Below, piece after piece: positions 60,979-64,000 of a stretch of DNA of 64,000 nucleotides. The translations under genes and the position numbers were made by a program. The notes below the pieces were generated by a model. That model searched no databases. It was not told where the DNA came from and saw nothing but the letters and a program-made list of their open reading frames with translations. Source of the DNA: Marinomonas mediterranea MMB-1 (lineage in GTDB: Bacteria > Pseudomonadota > Gammaproteobacteria > Pseudomonadales > Marinomonadaceae); assembly GCF_000192865.1 (NCBI RefSeq), contig NC_015276.1, positions 4,148,501 to 4,212,500 on the forward strand, in the 5' to 3' direction. Positions within the stretch are counted from its first letter, which is position 1. Every line of letters starts with the position of its first letter.

Positions 60979-62970
60979 CTATCGCAGTGCATCAAGACGT
61001 TGAGCGATTGAATCAATCTCTTCACTCATATTACGCAATAACGATGAGTCCTCAGCGTTACTGCTAGTAAGCGCTTGCAATCGAGTTACAAACTGGCTTA
61101 AGTCGTCCGATACTTTTTGCTGCTCTTGGGCTGCGACCGCAATCTGCGTACCTTGATCCGTGATTTGCGTAAAGGCTTCAACCACTTCTTGCAAATGCGT
61201 AGCGGTAGACTCAGCGCGACTAACGGCATTTTGCGTTTCACTCTGACCTTTCTCCATCGAGTCTACAGACTCCTGAGAAGCCACCTGTAGGCGACTGAGC
61301 ACTTGCTCAATTTCAACCGCAGAGCTTTCACTTTTCGCCGCTAGATTTCGTACTTCGTCCGCGACAACCGCAAAACCACGCCCCGTCTCACCAGCACGTG
61401 CAGCCTCGATCGCCGCATTAAGTGCTAACAAGTTCGTCTGTTCAGCGATGTCACGAATTACACCAAGCATGCCATTCGCCTGCCTGCTGTCTTCATCCAA
61501 TTTTAGAATGCTTTCTTGAGCTTCCGTCATTGCTTGAGTTAAACTGCGCATCGTCTGAATCACTTCCGACATTTCATTTCCGCTGCTCATAACATCCTGA
61601 TGAATACGATCAACCGTTTCTTTGGTTTCATTCGCATAGTTCGCAACGTCTCTCGAAGTGGTACCTAACTCTTCAGTCGCAGCAGCCAACATATGGTTTT
61701 CGTCACTTAAGCTAGATGCTTTGTCTAAAAACTCATTACTAAAATTATTCAAGCGACCAGCATCTTGAACGAGCTTCGCCGACTCGGTATGTATCTTCGC
61801 CAGTAAGCTCTTCAGTTTACCGCCATAGTCATTAACCGCTTCTCGAAGCAGACCAATTTCGTTTGGCGAACCAATTTCAAGCTCTTTCGAGACACCGCCT
61901 TCTACCAGTTCGCGAATTTGGGAAGTCGTCTGATTTACGCGGCTTAGCAAGTTATTGAAGAAGACCATCGCCAACACACCCACAACAATCAGCAACGCGC
62001 CCACCGCAATCATGATAAACAAACTCATGTCTTCAGCAGACTTGATCATTGTCTTAGTCGGTACGACTAGCCCTAATGACCAACCGGTCTCATTATGTTT
62101 AAACACATGAACGTACGCACTGCCGCCTATGATCTCATCTTTCAATAACTCAAGCGTCTTTGTACCGTTTAAGTTTTTCGTTACTGCTAAAGCGGGTGCT
62201 AACCAAGGCAGCTTTTGTGACAATTGATCGATTGTCACCATGGAATCATCGGCGTTAACGAGTTCCGCTCTGCCTTTTGGAAAACTAATCATTTGCCCAA
62301 GAGGATCAACTGCAAAAACGTAACCGCCTTGCTCCATACCATACTGTTCAAGCACAGTGGTAATATCATCCAGCATCATGTCGACCGTTGCTACACCACT
62401 AAAAGCGCCCTTTTCTTTCATCGGCACGGTACAGGTCACCATCGGCGTCTTCGTGACTGGATCAGTATACGCTTCAGACCAAGCGCAAGCGTTTGTTGAT
62501 GATGTTTTACCTACGGTATACCAACCTTCATTGTGATAACCAGATCCAGAGGGGTCATTGTAGTCATCAAAATACTCAATACCAGAACTCGTTCTACCCC
62601 AAAAAAAACTTCGAAGGTCAACGCCCGAAGTAAACTTACCTGTTTCGGGCCAAATCCCCCCGCCCGCTATCGCGCCGTTACCATGATTGTCTACGATAGG
62701 CGGAAAAACGTGTTTAAATAACGCTTCGTCTTTTGGCAAGGTTTCTGCCATTGATGCGAGAGACGTCGTTAGTAGCTGAATTTGAGAGAGTTTTGCACTT
62801 AAAAGGTCATTCAATGCAGACTGGTTAACGGCTATTTGCTCTTGCCTTTCCGTTACTAAATCCGGCTTCACCTTGATTTCGGTAACGATAAATATCACCG
62901 CAAGAGCAAGCAGTAGAATAGCAGCTAAGCCTATTCTAATTTGTTGTCTAATCATTAGAGCACGCTTCAT
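60979..62970 (-). CDS. Methyl-accepting chemotaxis protein with dCache sensor
   Basis: 663 residues. An N-terminal helix (IGLAAILLLALAVIFIVTEI) leads into a large periplasmic double-Cache domain (about 35-305) with GGGIWPETGKF, SSFF-type ligand-pocket features and YVFAVDPLGQMISFPKG. A second membrane helix (about 315-340) is followed by a HAMP-like segment and a signalling domain whose hairpin tip reads IAEQTNLLALNAAIEAARAGETGRGFAVVADEVRNLA. There is no C-terminal CheR pentapeptide. dCache receptors often sense amino acids or polyamines; the ligand here is not known. The ribosome site is GGAGAA. Confidence 0.93.
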   Translation of the reverse strand: MKRALMIRQQIRIGLAAILLLALAVIFIVTEIKVKPDLVTERQEQIAVNQSALNDLLSAKLSQIQLLTTSLASMAETLPKDEALFKHVFPPIVDNHGNGAIAGGGIWPETGKFTSGVDLRSFFWGRTSSGIEYFDDYNDPSGSGYHNEGWYTVGKTSSTNACAWSEAYTDPVTKTPMVTCTVPMKEKGAFSGVATVDMMLDDITTVLEQYGMEQGGYVFAVDPLGQMISFPKGRAELVNADDSMVTIDQLSQKLPWLAPALAVTKNLNGTKTLELLKDEIIGGSAYVHVFKHNETGWSLGLVVPTKTMIKSAEDMSLFIMIAVGALLIVVGVLAMVFFNNLLSRVNQTTSQIRELVEGGVSKELEIGSPNEIGLLREAVNDYGGKLKSLLAKIHTESAKLVQDAGRLNNFSNEFLDKASSLSDENHMLAAATEELGTTSRDVANYANETKETVDRIHQDVMSSGNEMSEVIQTMRSLTQAMTEAQESILKLDEDSRQANGMLGVIRDIAEQTNLLALNAAIEAARAGETGRGFAVVADEVRNLAAKSESSAVEIEQVLSRLQVASQESVDSMEKGQSETQNAVSRAESTATHLQEVVEAFTQITDQGTQIAVAAQEQQKVSDDLSQFVTRLQALTSSNAEDSSLLRNMSEEIDSIAQRLDALR

Positions 62971-63658
62971 ATACTTCTCCAGTCTGAGGTATTCAGAATA
63001 TGAGTTTTATTATTTACTATAGTCAAACAACCATGAAAAAACTGCCGACTACAATTCCATACTGCATCCTTCGTGAACATTATTATGTATAAACCCCTTT
63101 CTATATTTGTTTGTTTATTAAAACAATAACGGTTTAGTTCGTACTACATCACACATAAGAAGCGACGATTGCCATTAAGTCTGCAAAAAGCAAACCAAGA
63201 AATCGTAAACTACCTGGGCAACAGATAAGCAAACAACAATTCACCAAGAAAAAGTAAGCCACTTGGATGACGTTTCTGAAACGGGTTCTATAAAGTTTTG
63301 TAAAAGAACAGATACCTTTCACTTTTTGAATAAAATTTTCGCCTAAAAGACACAGTATTTCGTTTCTTATTGAACGTAAAAGGGCCGCGAAGCCCCTTAA
63401 AGAGCGCCTCCCCCTATCCTAATTTTTTGTAACTAATAACTTACACTTTTTACAGTTTGACACAATTTTATAACCGTTTGTTTGCAATTGAACTTGCGAG
63501 CACAGAGATTCATGCCATCTTTAAATTTGTAATCTTCGTTTTCGGTCTGTCCATTCAGTGCTTCTCGCCGTAACAGTGCACGCCCACCGGACAAATGCAG
63601 TGACCACCCAACTAACATATTGAACTCACATCGATTCCAAGGAAGAGAGGGAAAATCT
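62971..63658. other. Long intergenic region between two chemoreceptor genes
   Basis: 688 bp with no gene I can support. It contains an imperfect hairpin of AAGGGGC / GGCCCTT near 63380-63400 with TTTT following on the minus strand, and a TAAAGTTT element near 63290 that lacks a properly spaced sigma-28 partner. A small RNA is possible but unproven. Confidence 0.4.
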
Positions 63659-64000
63659 ATGGCGACACTGTCTAGTATTCGCAGCCGTTATACGCTTGCG
63701 TTCGGGGGCTTAAGTGCGGTTTTTTTGCTTGTTGTACTCGCAACCTACGCACTCATCTCCTATTTACAAACCAACGTCGGAAAATACAGCGGCGGCATAT
63801 CTTTGGTTCAAAACGCAGACCGAGATTTGTACCAATCACGCCTCGCATTGGCATCTTTGGTGTTTGCTGAAGGAAAGCTCACCGAAAATCAGCGTAAGGC
63901 ATTGGAAGAACAAGAACGATCTAATGCCGTACAAGCGTATGACCGAATGAAAGGGTTTATTTCATTAACGGCAGACGTTGATGAAATTCAGCGCTATTTA
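63659..64000 (+). CDS. Methyl-accepting chemotaxis protein, N-terminal part (cut by window edge)
   Basis: 114 residues are visible. The start is an ATG at 63659 with GAGGG upstream. It begins MATLSSIRSRYTLAFGGLSA, followed by one membrane helix (VFLLVVLATYALISYL) and a helical periplasmic stretch (NADRDLYQSRLALASLVFAEGKL). This is the layout of four-helix-bundle chemoreceptors. The signalling domain lies beyond the window. Confidence 0.75.
   Translation, partial: MATLSSIRSRYTLAFGGLSAVFLLVVLATYALISYLQTNVGKYSGGISLVQNADRDLYQSRLALASLVFAEGKLTENQRKALEEQERSNAVQAYDRMKGFISLTADVDEIQRYL

Noticed and set aside
63285..63320. Sigma-28 chemotaxis promoter (TAAAGTTT)
   Set aside because: The GATA element downstream is two bases too close and lacks GCC.
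63433..63618. Short minus-strand open frame (61 codons) between the chemoreceptor genes
   Set aside because: No ribosome site and no protein-like pattern. A hairpin with a T run lies downstream, but that alone does not support a gene.

Overview
The window looks like chromosomal DNA of a marine gammaproteobacterium, most likely Marinomonas or a close relative in Oceanospirillales. This rests on the gene content (enteric-like dppABCDF, large polyamine clusters, a bacterial pepsin, TRAP transport, many c-di-GMP and chemotaxis genes) and on gene style. No rRNA marker is present, so the genus is an inference. I see no tRNA, rRNA, insertion sequence, CRISPR array or prophage.

Layout. 1-7.4 kb: the end of an MFS exporter gene with a TetR-type operator, an ACT regulator, a GGDEF/EAL protein, a nitroreductase, an uncharacterised nucleotidyltransferase, and an AraC regulator coupled to a membrane protein with a decayed GGDEF domain. 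7.7-12.3 kb: a secreted tandem-domain beta-propeller phytase, a small ABM-fold protein with a WYL regulator, a hypothetical membrane protein and two VOC proteins. 12.3-18 kb: dppABCDF dipeptide transport on the minus strand. 18.4-20 kb: an intracellular GH32 fructosidase behind a palindromic operator.

20-35.7 kb is a polyamine island. It holds putrescine uptake (potFGHI-like), a class I amidotransferase, glutamylputrescine synthetase (puuA), a LuxR regulator, a secreted acidic beta-helix protein, puuB and puuC, a LysR regulator, and aguB-aguA plus a small 4-TM protein. Together they would take agmatine and putrescine through gamma-glutamylated intermediates towards GABA. A second set (binding protein, puuA2, puuB2, a TetR regulator with its likely operator) lies at 44.4-49.3 kb.

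Between the two polyamine sets are the most unusual genes. At 36-41.7 kb a tight four-gene operon encodes a pepsin-family (A1) aspartic protease with no signal peptide, an avidin-like protein, a hybrid histidine kinase and a response regulator/diguanylate cyclase. Next comes an AT-rich NERD-nuclease/SF1-helicase gene (42-44.4 kb) with a perfect 16-bp hairpin before its start and a terminator overlapping its stop. It is a candidate acquired defence gene.

49.3-52.6 kb: an SGNH esterase and a complete urate-to-allantoin module (hpxO, uraH, uraD). 52.6-60.5 kb: a tetronate (L-threonate/D-erythronate type) catabolic operon (TRAP dctPQM, ltnD, otnK, otnC, otnI) with a LacI-family regulator and two near-identical operators at the promoter. 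61-64 kb: two chemoreceptors, the second cut by the window edge.
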